A stretch of DNA of 64,000 nucleotides. Origin: a virus. The position numbers and the translations under genes are program-made. Below the pieces are notes generated by a model. That model was not told the origin of the DNA. It was given only the letters and a program-made list of their open reading frames with translations, and did no database searches. The stretch spans positions 1 to 64,000 of the IMG/VR virus record IMGVR_UViG_3300046648_000377. The stretch is one strand, 5' to 3'. Below, piece after piece: positions 1 to 12,500 of the stretch. Every line of letters starts with the position of its first letter. The first letter of the stretch is position 1.

Positions 1-651
1 TCAGACTCTCAGTGCCTGCTTCTCCACATCGCTAACGCAGGTGTCGGCAGCCTTGTGAAGAGACTGCTTCAGCAGTGCCGCATGGTCTGCGCGAAGTGCC
101 TCGTTCGTCGGAGGGTTATTGGGATCGGTCGGATCGACCTTGCACAGATGCTGTGCAACCAAGGCACCGGTCTTTCCATCGATCAGGCGAACACGTGCGG
201 CGTATATCACGTGATACTTGCTCCACTGGGATGGGTAATACGCGTACATCCAGTTGATCGTCTTCACGTCGAGGATGACATCAGCGCCGGGATAGGCCTT
301 CACCAGTGATGACGGACTGTCGTCGGCAGCAACCGAAGGCGAGGCCGGAAGCATGATAGCCGACCGTTTTTCCACCAAGCCGTTGGCCAGGCGCTCACTG
401 ATCTCGATGGCTGGGTCTTCGATATTCTCGGACGTCACCAACTCGTTGCCCGCATTGATCATGGCTACGGCGCCAAACAGACCGAACGCGGCCTTTCCCG
501 CCGTCATGGCGGAGAAGTCCGGCTTTGCATAGTGCGAAACCACAACATGCTTGCCTTGCCAGGTCGAACCCGGATCCAACGATTTCGTTGGAGCAGACAC
601 ACACCCACTCAAAACGACGGCAATAGCCGCCGCACAGCAGAACGTCTTCAT
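1..651 (-). CDS. Predicted lipoprotein of unknown function (host flank)
   Basis: The 216-residue protein starts with a lipoprotein signal peptide: a short hydrophobic stretch ending in the lipobox LSGC, with Cys17 as the lipidated residue. The rest is soluble, apart from a weakly hydrophobic Gly/Ala-rich stretch near residues 50-65, and would face the periplasm. It is complete, with its TGA at the window edge. It lies outside the left attachment repeat and so belongs to the chromosome. I do not recognise the family. Confidence 0.8.
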   Translation of the reverse strand: MKTFCCAAAIAVVLSGCVSAPTKSLDPGSTWQGKHVVVSHYAKPDFSAMTAGKAAFGLFGAVAMINAGNELVTSENIEDPAIEISERLANGLVEKRSAIMLPASPSVAADDSPSSLVKAYPGADVILDVKTINWMYAYYPSQWSKYHVIYAARVRLIDGKTGALVAQHLCKVDPTDPNNPPTNEALRADHAALLKQSLHKAADTCVSDVEKQALRV

Positions 652-824
652 GTTGTCCCCTGTTAGATTCCATTCGGCCGAGCGGCCGAGGACATCCTAG
701 CAATGGGGGGGGGAAGAATGGTCCAGCGTCTGCTTGACGGTGAACATGTGCAGCGGGAAATACCTCACCAAGAAACACGACTTTTCCCGTTGTGCCGCGC
801 AAGAGGAGGTTTCATCATCCCCCC

Positions 825-1241
825 ATGAGTGACATGACCCGCGATGAGATAAGAATGTATCTGGATACTGCCCGCGCCGAGGCAAAAGCGTCGGCGGCGG
901 AAGTGACCAAGAGCCAGGCGGAGCTTCGCGCAGATCTCAAGGCTGGCATCGCTGCAGTCTCGGTAGATGTCGCCAATTTGAAGATCGACTTCTCTGATCT
1001 GAAGAGCGATCTTCACGCGGCGCTCGCCGTCCAGACCAAATGGATCGCTGCCATGGGATTCGGTCTCGTTGCCGCTGTCGGGGCGATCAACGGCATGTTC
1101 AAACCGGACTCTCGCTCCTCCCCGGCACCTGTGCAGACTCCAGCGCCGTACACGAACTATGCGCGGCCGGTCGAACCTATGTCGAAATCGACCCTACTTC
1201 CGACACCGGCGACATTACCTGACCTCAGCGGTCGACCGTGA
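825..1241 (+). CDS. Small membrane-anchored coiled-coil protein (host flank)
   Basis: The 138-residue product has a charged Ala/Glu/Lys-rich helical N-terminal half (coiled-coil-like), one membrane segment near residues 70-90 (IAAMGFGLVAAVGAI) and a Pro/Ser-rich tail. I chose ATG 825, downstream of AAGAGGAGG at 801-809, although the spacing is long; a GTG at 792 is the alternative. It ends about 50 bp before the left attachment repeat. No function can be assigned. It could be a host gene or a relic of an older element. Confidence 0.65.
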   Translation: MSDMTRDEIRMYLDTARAEAKASAAEVTKSQAELRADLKAGIAAVSVDVANLKIDFSDLKSDLHAALAVQTKWIAAMGFGLVAAVGAINGMFKPDSRSSPAPVQTPAPYTNYARPVEPMSKSTLLPTPATLPDLSGRP

Positions 1242-1287
1242 TGTGAGTCCTTTCCAGCAGTGTGTTCTGACAGCACGCTCGCGTTCG

Positions 1288-1399
<112 letters not shown>

Positions 1400-1440
1400 G
1401 GTTATACGGGGGCTCTACAGAGCCTTTTGTCGGCCATTCT

Positions 1441-1502
1441 TTTTAGGGAATGGCCCCTCCTAAGCCCCGGATTGGTATGAGAGTGCCCGGTTATTTTTAG
1501 GG
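1441..1502 (+). promoter_or_regulatory. Candidate integrase arm-type sites, left end
   Basis: TTTTAGGG occurs at 1441-1448 and 1495-1502, in the same orientation as two copies at the right end (63316-63323, 63328-63335). Two copies on each side of the attachment core is the arrangement expected for arm-type sites of tyrosine integrases. No footprint is known; this is inferred from position and repetition. Confidence 0.55.
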
Positions 1503-1571
1503 GGCTTCTGGCTCCTGAATCGCCCCATGAGACGGCTCCGCGCGACGCTTCCCACATCCCAAGGAGGCAGC

Positions 1572-1796
1572 ATGCGCCAGCGATATAACCGACCTCAAAC
1601 CAGCGCCCAGATCCGCGCCGTAGCCGACCGCGAGAAGCTCAGCGAATCCCGGCCCTGCCTCAAGCACAGCGTCTACTACCAGACCCACCGCCGCATAGGC
1701 GCACGGATCGTGAAGACGGCTGGGTGCGAGAAGTGCCAGGAGGAACGTCTAGCCGAGTGGCGAGCCCGCGAGGCGACCGACGCTGCGCCCCTATGA
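1572..1796 (+). CDS. Small Cys/His-containing protein of unknown function
   Basis: The 74-residue, strongly basic protein has a CxxC pair (CEKC) and an upstream Cys/His pair (CLKH) that could bind zinc. ATG 1572 was chosen because AAGGAGG lies at 1561-1567. It is the only plus-strand gene at the left end of the prophage and lies next to the left arm sites, convergent with the end of the late operon (6-nt overlap with the gene at 1791). Its place suggests accessory cargo or an att-proximal regulator; neither is shown. Confidence 0.6.
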   Translation: MRQRYNRPQTSAQIRAVADREKLSESRPCLKHSVYYQTHRRIGARIVKTAGCEKCQEERLAEWRAREATDAAPL

Positions 1797-2114
1797 CCGG
1801 TCGTCGCTACCCTTCGGCTTCCGTGGTGGAAGCTCGCCTTCATGGGGCATCCGAACCCTTTTCGGAGCCGGGTAGCTAATTGTCCGATTTGCGGCCCATC
1901 GTTCTATCCACCGCTTTGCCTGCGGCTCAGACGCGGCAACAACCTCGATCGCGTTCTCTCGGTTCCCATCGGGAAACACGCTAACCCGCCAGCCAGTGTC
2001 GTCCGCTCTCGGGCGGACCATGGCAAACGTCTGGCCCTGATCGGTGGCGGCATAGCGCTGAGGGAGAAGCCTACCCATGGATTCTTCACGGGGAAGCCAG
2101 ATCACGTTGGTCAT
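1791..2114 (-). CDS. Hypothetical protein, last gene of the late operon
   Basis: A 107-residue soluble protein, beginning MTNVIWLPREES. The middle looks like a small beta-rich domain (YAATDQGQTFAMVRPRADDTGWRVSVFPDG) followed by a basic helix (EPQAKRWIERWAANR) and a Pro/Lys-rich tail. I do not recognise the family. It sits 27 bp downstream of the SRAP gene, on the same strand, and was probably acquired with it as cargo. Confidence 0.6.
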   Translation of the reverse strand: MTNVIWLPREESMGRLLPQRYAATDQGQTFAMVRPRADDTGWRVSVFPDGNRENAIEVVAASEPQAKRWIERWAANRTISYPAPKRVRMPHEGELPPRKPKGSDDRS

Positions 2115-2141
2115 AGCGAAACAGAGTAGCCGGCGACCGTC

Positions 2142-2837
2142 TCATAGACTGATGGGCTGGACGACGTCCCTATCTTTGTTCGACGGAGTTCCGACTGCCT
2201 TCTTCACTGGGTAGTAGACCAACGCGGCCTCTGGTACCACCGTCAATACGGAGGCTGCCGCATCGGGCGTTCCCTCTACCCAAACGGCCCACAGGTCTGG
2301 CGGAAGGATGACCGGCTGTCGATCGTGGATATCGCTGGAGACCTTTCCGGGCTCGCCAGTGATGATGGTGTAGGTGTGGGTCCATTCCTCGTCCTGCGAG
2401 GCACGCCAGCCCTCCCACAAGCCGGCGAACATCAGGAGGTGACCGGCAGGGTCGTGGATGAAATACGGCTGCTTGTTGGGCGACTCGCCCTTCCATTCGA
2501 AGTAGCCGCTCGCCGGCACCAGGCAGCGGCGTTTCTGGAAAGCCGCGGCATAGGCCTTCGTGGTCCCGGCAAGCAGGCCCTCAGCCCTCGCGTTAATCAT
2601 GCGCGCGCCGATTTTCGGGTCCTTGGCCCAGCGCGGAACCAGTCCCCATCGAAAGGCCTTTGCCTCGTAACCTTTTTCGCCGTGAGATACCACCAGCGCC
2701 TTCTGGGTCGGGGCAATATTGAACTGGTCGTCCCGCTGGTTTATCTCGCTGACGATATCCAGCTCAAGCTGGTCCAACACGTCCTTAGCCTCACGGCTAA
2801 GGGATACGGGTCCGAAGGTGGCGTAGCGTCCGCACAT
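2142..2837 (-). CDS. yedK: SRAP/YedK-type abasic-site DNA-protein crosslink protein
   Basis: The 231-residue protein is a full-length SOS response-associated peptidase (SRAP). It has Cys2 as the exposed nucleophile after Met removal (MCGRYA), INARAE with Asn82, the GYFEWK motif with Glu114, and IHDRQPVILP with His171. Family members form a thiazolidine crosslink with abasic sites in single-stranded DNA and so shield them. All key residues are present, so it should be active. It lies near the 3' end of the late operon, away from the replication genes, which suggests cargo that protects phage DNA or benefits the lysogen. Confidence 0.9.
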   Translation of the reverse strand: MCGRYATFGPVSLSREAKDVLDQLELDIVSEINQRDDQFNIAPTQKALVVSHGEKGYEAKAFRWGLVPRWAKDPKIGARMINARAEGLLAGTTKAYAAAFQKRRCLVPASGYFEWKGESPNKQPYFIHDPAGHLLMFAGLWEGWRASQDEEWTHTYTIITGEPGKVSSDIHDRQPVILPPDLWAVWVEGTPDAAASVLTVVPEAALVYYPVKKAVGTPSNKDRDVVQPISL

Positions 2838-2882
2838 GCTGAAAGCATACCGCGCCGCCGTGAAGGCGACGCGGTCGACCAG

Positions 2883-3395
2883 CTAGGGAACGAAGAAAGA
2901 CCTGGAGGTCACCCCAGAAGGTTGTGACACCGCGAGAGTGGAGCGCACCCCATCGCGTACGGCGACTATCTCCCAGTCTTGGAACCACATGTGCTCGTAT
3001 GGCGATCCATCGATAGCATTTGGCCGGCATGTCTGGATGTCGAAAAGCATTCGCTCCCATTCGGCCTGCGGGAAGGGGCGAACGAACGCCGCAAGAGATA
3101 ACGCTCCACCCACCGAAAGGACGAGGTAGCCGGCGCCCCATTTGGGGTCTTGATCGTATTTCACGGGGTCCCCGAGCGAAACCTCGAACTCGATGCCTTT
3201 CAGGCCCATAAGCATCGATGATTCCAAGTCAGGCACCTCGACGAACGGAGCCTCACCCACCATGGGTATGAATCGATCACCGGCAGGCGTATGGACAACC
3301 ATCAGTTGGTTGCCCGGCGCGAAGTAATACCCCGGCTTTGCATCTTTGGTGCGCACCAGTTCGAGATTCGCTGGTGCCATTGGTCCAAATGCCAT
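2883..3395 (-). CDS. Hypothetical protein downstream of the giant virion gene
   Basis: A 170-residue protein without signal peptide or clear membrane segment. ATG 3395 is preferred over the upstream ATG at 3428 because AGGAGA lies just upstream of it. The sequence looks globular (for example GYYFAPGNQLMVVHTPAGDRF, then an acidic middle and WFQDWEIVAVRDG near the C-terminus). I do not recognise it. It follows the giant gene in the late operon after about 160 bp in which I see no further gene. Confidence 0.6.
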   Translation of the reverse strand: MAFGPMAPANLELVRTKDAKPGYYFAPGNQLMVVHTPAGDRFIPMVGEAPFVEVPDLESSMLMGLKGIEFEVSLGDPVKYDQDPKWGAGYLVLSVGGALSLAAFVRPFPQAEWERMLFDIQTCRPNAIDGSPYEHMWFQDWEIVAVRDGVRSTLAVSQPSGVTSRSFFVP

Positions 3396-3556
3396 GAAAT
3401 TCTCCTGTCTCCCCCGAGAGGTCGACATCGTATCGCACCCTTCGGACCGATGATCCCAGCCATTTGGCGGACTACTTTCAGCCGCAAACCGACCAACTCG
3501 CCCACTGATCGTGCAACGCCATGTTTCATGGACTGATTTTCGGTGGACGAATCGGC

Positions 3557-6500
3557 CTAGTTGGCAGCAAATCCTCCCACCTCGGCACGGATCCGCGGCG
3601 CCAGCTTCCGGTTGAGCTGGATGCCGTTCTCGGCTTGCGCGGACTGATGAGCCCGCCGACGCAGCGACGCCTGCAGGTTGCCCATCCCGATCGAGATCTC
3701 AGGGTACTTCTTGTTGAACGTGCGGATCTTCGCCAGCGCCTCCGATCGCGACCCGCTGTCGCCGCTATTGGTTGCCATGGCGAAGGCGTTCATCAGGGAC
3801 TGCCGGCGATCCTGGACGCCCTGCTGATAGTTCATCATCGCGCTGTTGACCCGCTGTTGCTCGGCGATTTTGGTCGGCTGGAACCCGATCGCCTGAATAA
3901 GTTTTTCCGGGCCGCTGACGTCCGACACGATCGGGTCGCCACGCAGATTGTTTACGCCTTCCTTGGCGAAACGCACCGACTTCATCGCGTTCTTGATGAA
4001 GGTCGGCATCATGGTTTCGACGCCGCGCTCGGTGTGGCCCTGGCTGACCATGTTCGAGCCGACGAATAGGTTCTTCGTCAGTCCGCCGATCGGCCCTGCC
4101 ATCGATTCCAGGAACTGGTCATACGCGGGACCGCCAACGAGCTGCTTATCGGGCTCGCGAAACCACAGGTCACTGGTACCGACGCGGCCCGAAATGTTCG
4201 CGCCGAGCTGGTCGACAACACCGTCGGCGATCACCGAAGCGGCGCGCGCCCCGAGGTGATCACTCAGCCAGGCGCGGAACTCGGTGTTGAAGTCCCATGG
4301 CGTGTCGTCGTCACCGGTGGCGGCGTGGTACGCGTTCGCGCCAGCGGACAGCAGATTGTTGATCGGTGTACCCATGATGCCGGCGAAGAGAGTGGTCATG
4401 CCGAGCACGCCCGTCAGCGTGCGGCGGGCCACGCGGCGCACCTCTGGCGTCTCGCCGCGGAGGGACTGTTCGAGGTTCCGATACAGCACCCAGCTCATGC
4501 CCAGGGCGTAGTTCTTGAACTGGAAAAGCACCTTCTGGGCGTTCCCCTGCATGAATCGCGCGCGGTTCGCGTTCGAGTAGTCGAAGTGTGTGCCGTTCAC
4601 GATCTCATCGGCGTACTTGATCGCCTCGTTGAAGCTCTTCCCATCCTTCGTGGCCAGGCGGAACGCTGCGATGCCGGCGGACTCGCGGTTGATTACCTCG
4701 GCCTTCTGGAACATGTAGCCCATAGCCGTCATCACCTTGGCGTAGGCCGGATTCATCTTGAGCGCGTCGCCCTCGGCGATGCCGCCGAGGCTATGGGTCG
4801 CGGTACGAGCGAACGTGCCGTTTGCTTCGAGCGTATCGAACGCCCGACGCTCGTCGTCCGTGGCGAGTACCTGGCGGATGTTCCCGAAGGTCCGCATGGC
4901 ATCGCGCGTGGCGGATCCCATCTCCCTCATGGCTGCTGGCCACCCGTGGCGCGCGCCAAGAACCGGGAGCGTCACCATAGCGCCCTGTGAGAGGTTGACA
5001 AGGGCCGACGCCGGCGACGCACTCAGGTAGTACGTGAAGCCGACCGAGTTGATCATCGTCGCGAGCTTCGAGTTGGTCGGGTTCATGATCCATTGGTGGC
5101 GCTTGGCCAACTCCCCGACCAGGGCGTCGGCGTGCGCGGCCTGGCCAACACCCATCAGCGGCCGATTACCTTCCACCGTCGCCCGCATGTGCTCCATGGA
5201 GTCCTCCAACTGGTACCCGTAGCGGGCGCGGGCGATCTGATGGGCGCCGTGGAGGACGTTGCTGGCGAAGATCCGCGGCACATTGTCGGTGTAGCCGGCC
5301 ACGTTGCTGCGATGGATCCCGCTCTTGCGCAGGGATAGTTCAGGAAGCGTGCGCAGGAACATCTGGTGGATGTCATCGAGGACTTTATCCGGCGCGCCGC
5401 CCTGCCGCAGCATGCCCGTCAGCTGGCCCATGAAAGTGCCGGTGACCGGTTTCTGGGTCTCGTAGTCCTTGTTCTGCCTCCCGGTCGCTTCGATCGTGTG
5501 GCCAGCTGCCTGCAGTTGCTTCTCAGCACGCTGTGCGGCGTACGCATCCTCGTACTTCGTGAAGTGGTACTCGCCGCCTTCCCCGTCCTCGCCAGGCAGC
5601 CGCGAGGCGATCCAGTAGTCCCCGAAGCGCGCCAGCGGGAAGTACACGCCCCCGACCTTGTTGTCGGCGAAGTTGGTGCGGACCATTTCAGCGGCGGCGC
5701 GCTTGTTCTGTTCGGGGATATCCAGAGCCTGGATGCGCGCCAGCGTAGCCTCCTCAAGGCGTTCCGACGTCTCGCGATAGTGGTCGCGCATCATGGTGAA
5801 CATCTCTTTCGCCTGGGGCGACAGCGCGTTCCACTTGGCGACCTGTTCCGGGTACTTCAGCTCGCGTGCCTTCTCGCGCGCCGGTAGCTTTCGGAGATCC
5901 TTGATCTGGTCGAGCAGTGCCGTCTTATCGTCGCCGGCGCGGCCGCGCATCTGTTCCTGCAGGGTCTTGATCCGCTGCTTGCGAAGATCCTCGGTCCACG
6001 GCGTCTGCTCGCCGCGGTCGTCCCGCATGAGCAGCCGCTCGTAGTCACTAGTCGGGTCGACGGTGACCTGGGTGACTTCGTGCATGAATTTGAACAGGCC
6101 CTTGGCTTCCTCCGTGAGCTTGCCTGCCCAGCCAGCCGGGCCATGCTCGAACGACCACTTGTTCAGGCGATCGGCCTTGGCAGAACCCTCCATCGTCATG
6201 GTGTTGCGGTCTGCGTCCATGCGCTGGAAAGTGTCGGCGTAGAAATCAGCATGCCGCTTGAGCACCTTCGTGTCGCTGGCCAGCTCGAGCACATGGCGCA
6301 ACTGCAGCGCACCCAGAAGGTGCGGCTCTGCGTCCAGAAGCTTGCCCTTCGCCCATTCCTTCGCACGCTGGAACGCGCCGTCGTCGAGCTTGGGCATGAC
6401 CTCGTTCATCGACTCGATCGATTCGGAGGCCTTACTGAAGGGTTTGCGGGTGGTACCTGGCTCTTCGCGTTCGCCGCGGTCGTCCAGGGAGAAGTCGCTG

Positions 6501-9500
6501 CGCGGTTTCGGCGGCGCTTCCTTTACGGGGCCGGCTTCGTCCCGCCCGCCGGTCCCAGGTGCTTGAGCTCCGGATCGATCGCCAGCTGCTCCCTCGCCCA
6601 CTTCGCCGAGGCCTGGGATTCGGTGCGCAATGACTCTATCTCGGAGGGCGTCAGGCGAGAGCCTGCCTCTGTCATAGGTGAGGATGGTTCGTGCTTCGGA
6701 TTCGGTGAGGCCGTCGAAGCCATGGCCGAATTGCCGACGCCACCAACCTTCGATGCGGCCGAAGCGGTCACGTACGTTGCCGAGTGTGGTGGGATCTAGG
6801 GCGAGCTTGCGCGAGTAATCCTTGCCGGTCAAGGACGTCGCCAGCACCACGTGGCCGCCTTCACGCTCGATGTGGGTCTTCAGCTGCGCCAGGGTGCCGC
6901 CTTGGGTAAGGGTGTCGTCCAGCAGGACGTAGTCCTTCCCGGCCGTCACCTTGCCCTCGAACGTCGGCTGGTTGGCCAGCCGGTGCATGGCATCGCCGGC
7001 GCCGCGCCCGACCTTCTCCGCTTGGATCATGCCGTGGTCGACCTCGAGGCCCAGCCGCTTAGCCAAGACCTCTGCCGCCATGACCGGGATTCGGTTGTTT
7101 CCGGTCGCTTCCCTGGCCACCACCGGCACGATCGTGGGTTCGCTCCCTTCAGGGATCGCGGCCTTCACGCGATCGGCAAAGTCCTTCGTCACAGTGTCGC
7201 GCGCGAGCCGGAGCGCTGCCGCATCGTCGCCCGCCTTGGCAGCCGCGTAGTCCGGGTGCTCGCGGACGGTACCGAGCTTGTGACCGAGTACAACGTCGGG
7301 GAAGCCCTCGGGCCAGCCGTCGCGGGAGAACGACATCGTCGACTGGCGCTCAACGCGTTCCTCGTACGATTCCCCACGCTCCAGGTACTCGCTCGAGCGC
7401 ACCAGCAGCTGGCGAAGCTCCGCGGGGAGCAACTTGAGGTTCGGCATGATCCGGCGAAGGAACGCCTGCACTGCACTGACCGCGCGATCGAGCAGCCCGT
7501 TGCGCACCCCACGCTCTGCCATGACCGCAATCGTCTCGCGAGCGAACGTGGTGTTGTCGACGTCCCCGTATCGCCGGCGAACCTCGCCCAGGATGCCCTG
7601 CATCTGCTTGCCGCCGGCGCCATCCTTTTCGAGTCGTAGCACGGAGGCCTCGATCTTCTTCCAGGCGTCGGCGCCGAGTTCGCGATTCACCACGCGATCG
7701 ACACCGAAGTGGCCGACCGCTTCGTGCGCGAGCGTACGTGAGAGCCTCGCGTGGCCCGCGGCATCGTCCCTATGAGCGCTGGCCACCAGCCAGATGGTCT
7801 TGCCGTCATGAAACCCACTGGCCCACTTGTAGCTCGGGTCCGGTTTTCCGGTGATCGGGTCGACCTTGGCCGAATAAGGCAGTTGCTCCGGCGTGGCCAC
7901 CACTTCGACGTGGGGAATGTCGTCGCCATGCCACGCCTTCGTCGCTTCCCTGGCCACCTCAGTCATGCGCTCGGCGTGTTCGTTCTGCGTCGGCGTGGCC
8001 GCATCGCCTTCCGAACGTGACCCAGCACCGTCCCGGAAGCGAACAATCTGCTCGCTGCGAGGCACATCCTGCGTCTCGGTTGGAGGGGTGCTCCTGCGGT
8101 CCTCCGCAGTCATGTCCACGCGCCGCTGCGTGTCACGGGCTTCGACCTCACCGGCCAGGCGCCGATACTGCTCAGTGGCCACGCTCCGCACGCTCTCCTC
8201 GGACTGCAGGCGCGATCCGCTCAGCTCGTCATTTACCCTTTGCCGCTCCACCTCCAAGCTACGAACGCGCGCGGCGTCGTCGGCCTCGCGCGCGTTCTTC
8301 TGCATCTGTTCGATGGTCTGCTTGCGCAAAAGCAGGGCCTTTCGCTGGCGCTGTAAGGGCTCTGCAAACTCGGCCGAGCTGCCACCGCGGGCGAACCCTT
8401 CCTTCTCCTGGACGGCGTGCTGGATCTCATGAAGGAGCACGGACTTGAACGAACGATTGCCCGTCCTCGGGTAGTCCGCCGGCGGACGCATCGTTACCTG
8501 GTTCCGGTTCGGGTCGTAGGATCCCCAGTGCCCCATCTCGCCGTTGATCTTCAGCGGCACGCTGGCCAGCTCCGGATACGCTTTGAAGAGGTCAGGGTGA
8601 TCGAGTACATCACCCACTGTCGCAACTGTCGCTTTTGCGGCTGCAGCGGAGCTGGCGCGACTCGCCTCTGTCGCAGCGGTATTTCCTTCCTCGTCGCCAG
8701 CGGCACGCGCGGCGAGCGCACGATCGCTGTGCTCGATCGCGCTGCGAAAGTGTGTTGCCGCGTCCACGGCTTCCGGTTTCACCGTCGCTTTGCTGTCGTC
8801 GATCTCAAAACGCCATTTCCCGTCGGCACCCCTGTGCCAGCCTGTCTCGGTATGCGTGTCCTCCACCGACCCAACGCGATGCCCAAAGCGATCGGGATCG
8901 GTACCGAAGCCCTCGCGCTCTCTGTCCCGGGCGCGATCCAGCGCCTCGAGGTCGGCCGTTCGGGCTGACTCGCCGGCAAAGCTGAAATCGTGCACCGGGG
9001 CGTTCGCGCTCGCCCTGCCTGCAGGCGCCCCTTTCGCGGGCAGCTCAGGCTTGCCCAAGACAGCGCGAAGATCGCGCGACGTTGGCGCAGTGGAGTGTGT
9101 CCGCTGCTCGCCTTGGCGTGCTGGCAGGTCGGAACCGTCGTCCCGTACGGAGTGCACGGTGACGTTCCATCGTCCATCGTTCCAGTTGAAGGCGTCGATC
9201 TTCTGCTTGCCGGCGTACCCGGGCCGAACTTCACCGGGCTTGAAGTAAGCCTCCAAGGTCTCCCTAGCGTGCGGCACATATTCCAGCTTCCCGCCGGCGA
9301 CGCGTACGCGAGCACCGTTAGTGGCAATGCCGCCGCGGCGTGCTGCGGGCGTCGGCGACGTCGCTGCAGCTGGTGCCGTCGCGGCTGTGGGCTTGACCGT
9401 CGTCGCCGGCGTTACCGGAGCATCCACCGCCGGGCTCTTCGTATCGCCGGACTTCAACCAGTCCTTGAACTGGTCCATGGTGAAGTCCCGCACCGGACCG

Positions 9501-12500
9501 ACGTTCCACCCCTTGTCGAAGTTGCTCCGGTAGGCGGCAAGGGCATCGCGCTTGCTGGCGAAGCCCATCATCGCCTTGTGTTCATCGAACTTCCCCGTGT
9601 CCTGGTGGATCTGGTCGACAACGAACACGCGACGCGCTTCAGGCTTCGGCCCAACGTACACGTCGACGTGATCACCATCTGCGCCAACGGTGCCGCGCAC
9701 GTAGCCATAGTGGTCGCTCATTGCGTGGGACCACGGCTTTCCGCCGGCGTCGACGCCGCTGCGAACGGATCCGCGCGGATTCTCGATGCTGACGTCCAGG
9801 CCGTGGATCTGCACGTGACCCATCTTGTAGTTGCCGGCTTCCTTCTGCGCCTGCGTCGGCTCGGGGCGGTCGTTATGCGGAGAGGTGGCCGCCTCGGCAG
9901 CGGCGACATCGACCGGGTGCGCCGGTGCCGCTTCGGCTTGCGCAGCGACTGCCTCGGCCGTCGGGGCCTTTGCGGGCTCCGGCGCCGTGGCGTTGCGCTC
10001 GTTGCGCGCCGTCGCATCCTTGGCTGCAACACGGGCCGATGCGATCGCCTCCTGTGCGTAGGGGAGAATGCCCGCGGGCAGCGGAACCTTCTCGCCCTCT
10101 GCGTTGACCAGGCGATGCTGCAGCTTGTCGCCCATGCGTTGGCTTTCGACCTGGTCGAATCCGGCGGCCACACGGCCATCGACGAAGCGCTTCGCGTTCA
10201 CCTCGCCGTCGGCGGTCTTCACGCGCAAGCTGTCGGCCCGCTTGGCCGCCGGCGTCGGTTCGGGCAAGACCGCACGCGTGCCCGCGGTGTCAGCCTGCTC
10301 GATAGGCGTAGCAGCTGCGCGCGACGATGTCTCTGGAACGCGATCAGGGCCTTTTGTTCCGCTTTCAACCGGTTTTGTTCCGCTTTGTGCCGGTTCTGTT
10401 CCAGTTTCTGGCGAATTTTCCCCATCGACGCCGGCATTCGCTGCATCGATCGGTGAGCCACCATCCGGTGCCACCGGCTGCTCCGATCCACCCGCTTCAG
10501 CCGGGGGAGCGGCACCTGCGTCAACGGTATCGGCCGTTCCGTCAACGGGTTTCGGGCTTTCGTCAACGCTATCGGCCGATTTGTCATCGCCGACGACCGG
10601 CGTCTCTTCTGCAGAAGCGGCGGCTGGTTCGCCGCCAAGCGCTGCGTTCAGACGATCGCGGGATGCGTCGAGGCCGGCATTCATGTTGCGCTCGACATCG
10701 TCGAACGTCCGAGCAGGCTCATCGCCGGCTTCCTGCGATGCACGCGCACGAGCGTCCATTTCCGCGTCGAGTGAAGCGTCAGCCGGCGCGGCTTGGTCAC
10801 GACCGGCTCCGGCCGCGATGTCGTCTTGTACCGGTGCTGCGTCAGCCTCTGGGGCCGGGGCCGGCGAACGCTCGCGCTTGGCAATCGCATCGAGTGCACT
10901 GAGTTCGGCGGGACGCCGCGCCCGCTTCACGTCATTCGCCGATACGCCCCACGCATCCGCAAGAGCGCCAGAGTTAATGCGGAGAATGCCCGATGCGTCG
11001 TACTGGGCCTGCATTTGCTGAGCGATGGCGCCGACCAGGTCGTCCTTGGTGGGCACACCGACTTCGCCCGTATCCGGATTAACCCATGAGGGCGTAATTG
11101 GATCGACCGGGCGGCGATCGGCGGTACCGGCATCCGCGGCCTGCGCCTGCCGCCCCGCTTGCGCCGCAGGCGCCGGTGCGGCCGCCGGCGGCTGCGCGCT
11201 ATTGGGGTCTGGGATCCCAGCTGCGGCGACCGGTGGAGCTTCACCGTTTCTTGCGGCCTGCGCGCGCTGGATGTCGGGAGTGAGACCGTAGTCGGCGCGG
11301 GCCTGTGCCACCTGACGAGCTCGCTCCATGTCCGCGGTGTTAGCGACGCGGCCGTCGCTGTCGACGGGGAATACTGGCGCAGGAAGAGCGAGGCGCACAG
11401 CGGGGTCGCGCACGAGCGTGGCCGCTTCGCTGAGACTTCCCGGCGCGGGTCGGTGGAGACCACCCAACCCGCCGAAGATAGCACCGGGCAGCGCGCCGGC
11501 GCCGAACGTAGCGAGTGAATCCTCCAACGGATCCCGGGTCTCACCGGTGGCGCTGTTGGCTGCTGCCGTCTGAGCTGCCGTCTGCCCAACTGCGATCGCA
11601 CCCTGGACAGGCGCCTCGATCGCAGCGCCGGCACCAGCGCGGCGCAGCGCACTCTCGCCGACGACCTTCGCCAGCGTGCCCTGTGCTTCGTGGAGCAGCG
11701 GCGCCGTCGTGATGGCGCCGGCGGCAGTGGCCACCGGCAGCGTCGTCGCGAACACCCGGGCGCGCACCTGGTCAGCGAGTGCGGTACGCGCATCCTCGGG
11801 CTTCATGCCGCGCGCGATCATGGAACTGTATGCGGGGAGCTTCTGCAGGTCAGCATCCGACATCTGCTGGACACGCTGTGACTCACCCTGGGCTGCGTCC
11901 TCGGCACCCTGGACGCCACCGGTGGCCGCGCCAGCTGCAACTGACGCGCGGCCGCTGCGAGTTAGAGCCGCCTGGGCGACTTGCTGTGCTTCCGGCGCCA
12001 GCTCGGCGATCTTCCCTGCCCGGACAGCGGCGAGAATCTCGGCGGTCATGCCCGGGGCGCGCGAGAGCGCCTTCGCGGCCGTTGCTTCGCTCCCGAGCAC
12101 CATCGGAGCCAGGTTACCGACGAGATCCGCGCCCTTGAGCGTCCAGTTCATGGGCGACGATGCGCCCTCGCCCAGACTCCAGCTCTTCGGATCGAGCAGC
12201 TTGCCCTGGACCAGCGGCGCCTCCTGCACGGCCTTGGCCTTATCGCTCTCGGTACCCTTGATCCAGTCGCCGACCTTCTCGATGGGCGAACCGATGAAGT
12301 CACCGATCATCGTGCCCGGGCGCTTAATCCATTGCGGCTCGTCATCGCTCATGACCTGCCGCGAAATGATCCCCGTTGGATTCAACGTGTCCGATGCTTC
12401 ACCGAGGCCGCGCACCGTCGCCCCAATGCCGTGCACGACGCCACCGACGAGCGCCTTCGGGATATCTAGAAGGCCATAGCCGTCGTCCTTCGGCGCAGGC

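Noticed and set aside
3396-3556. Extra gene between the giant gene and 2883-3395
   Set aside because: Short frames on both strands here are shadows without ribosome sites; I see nothing else in this spacer.
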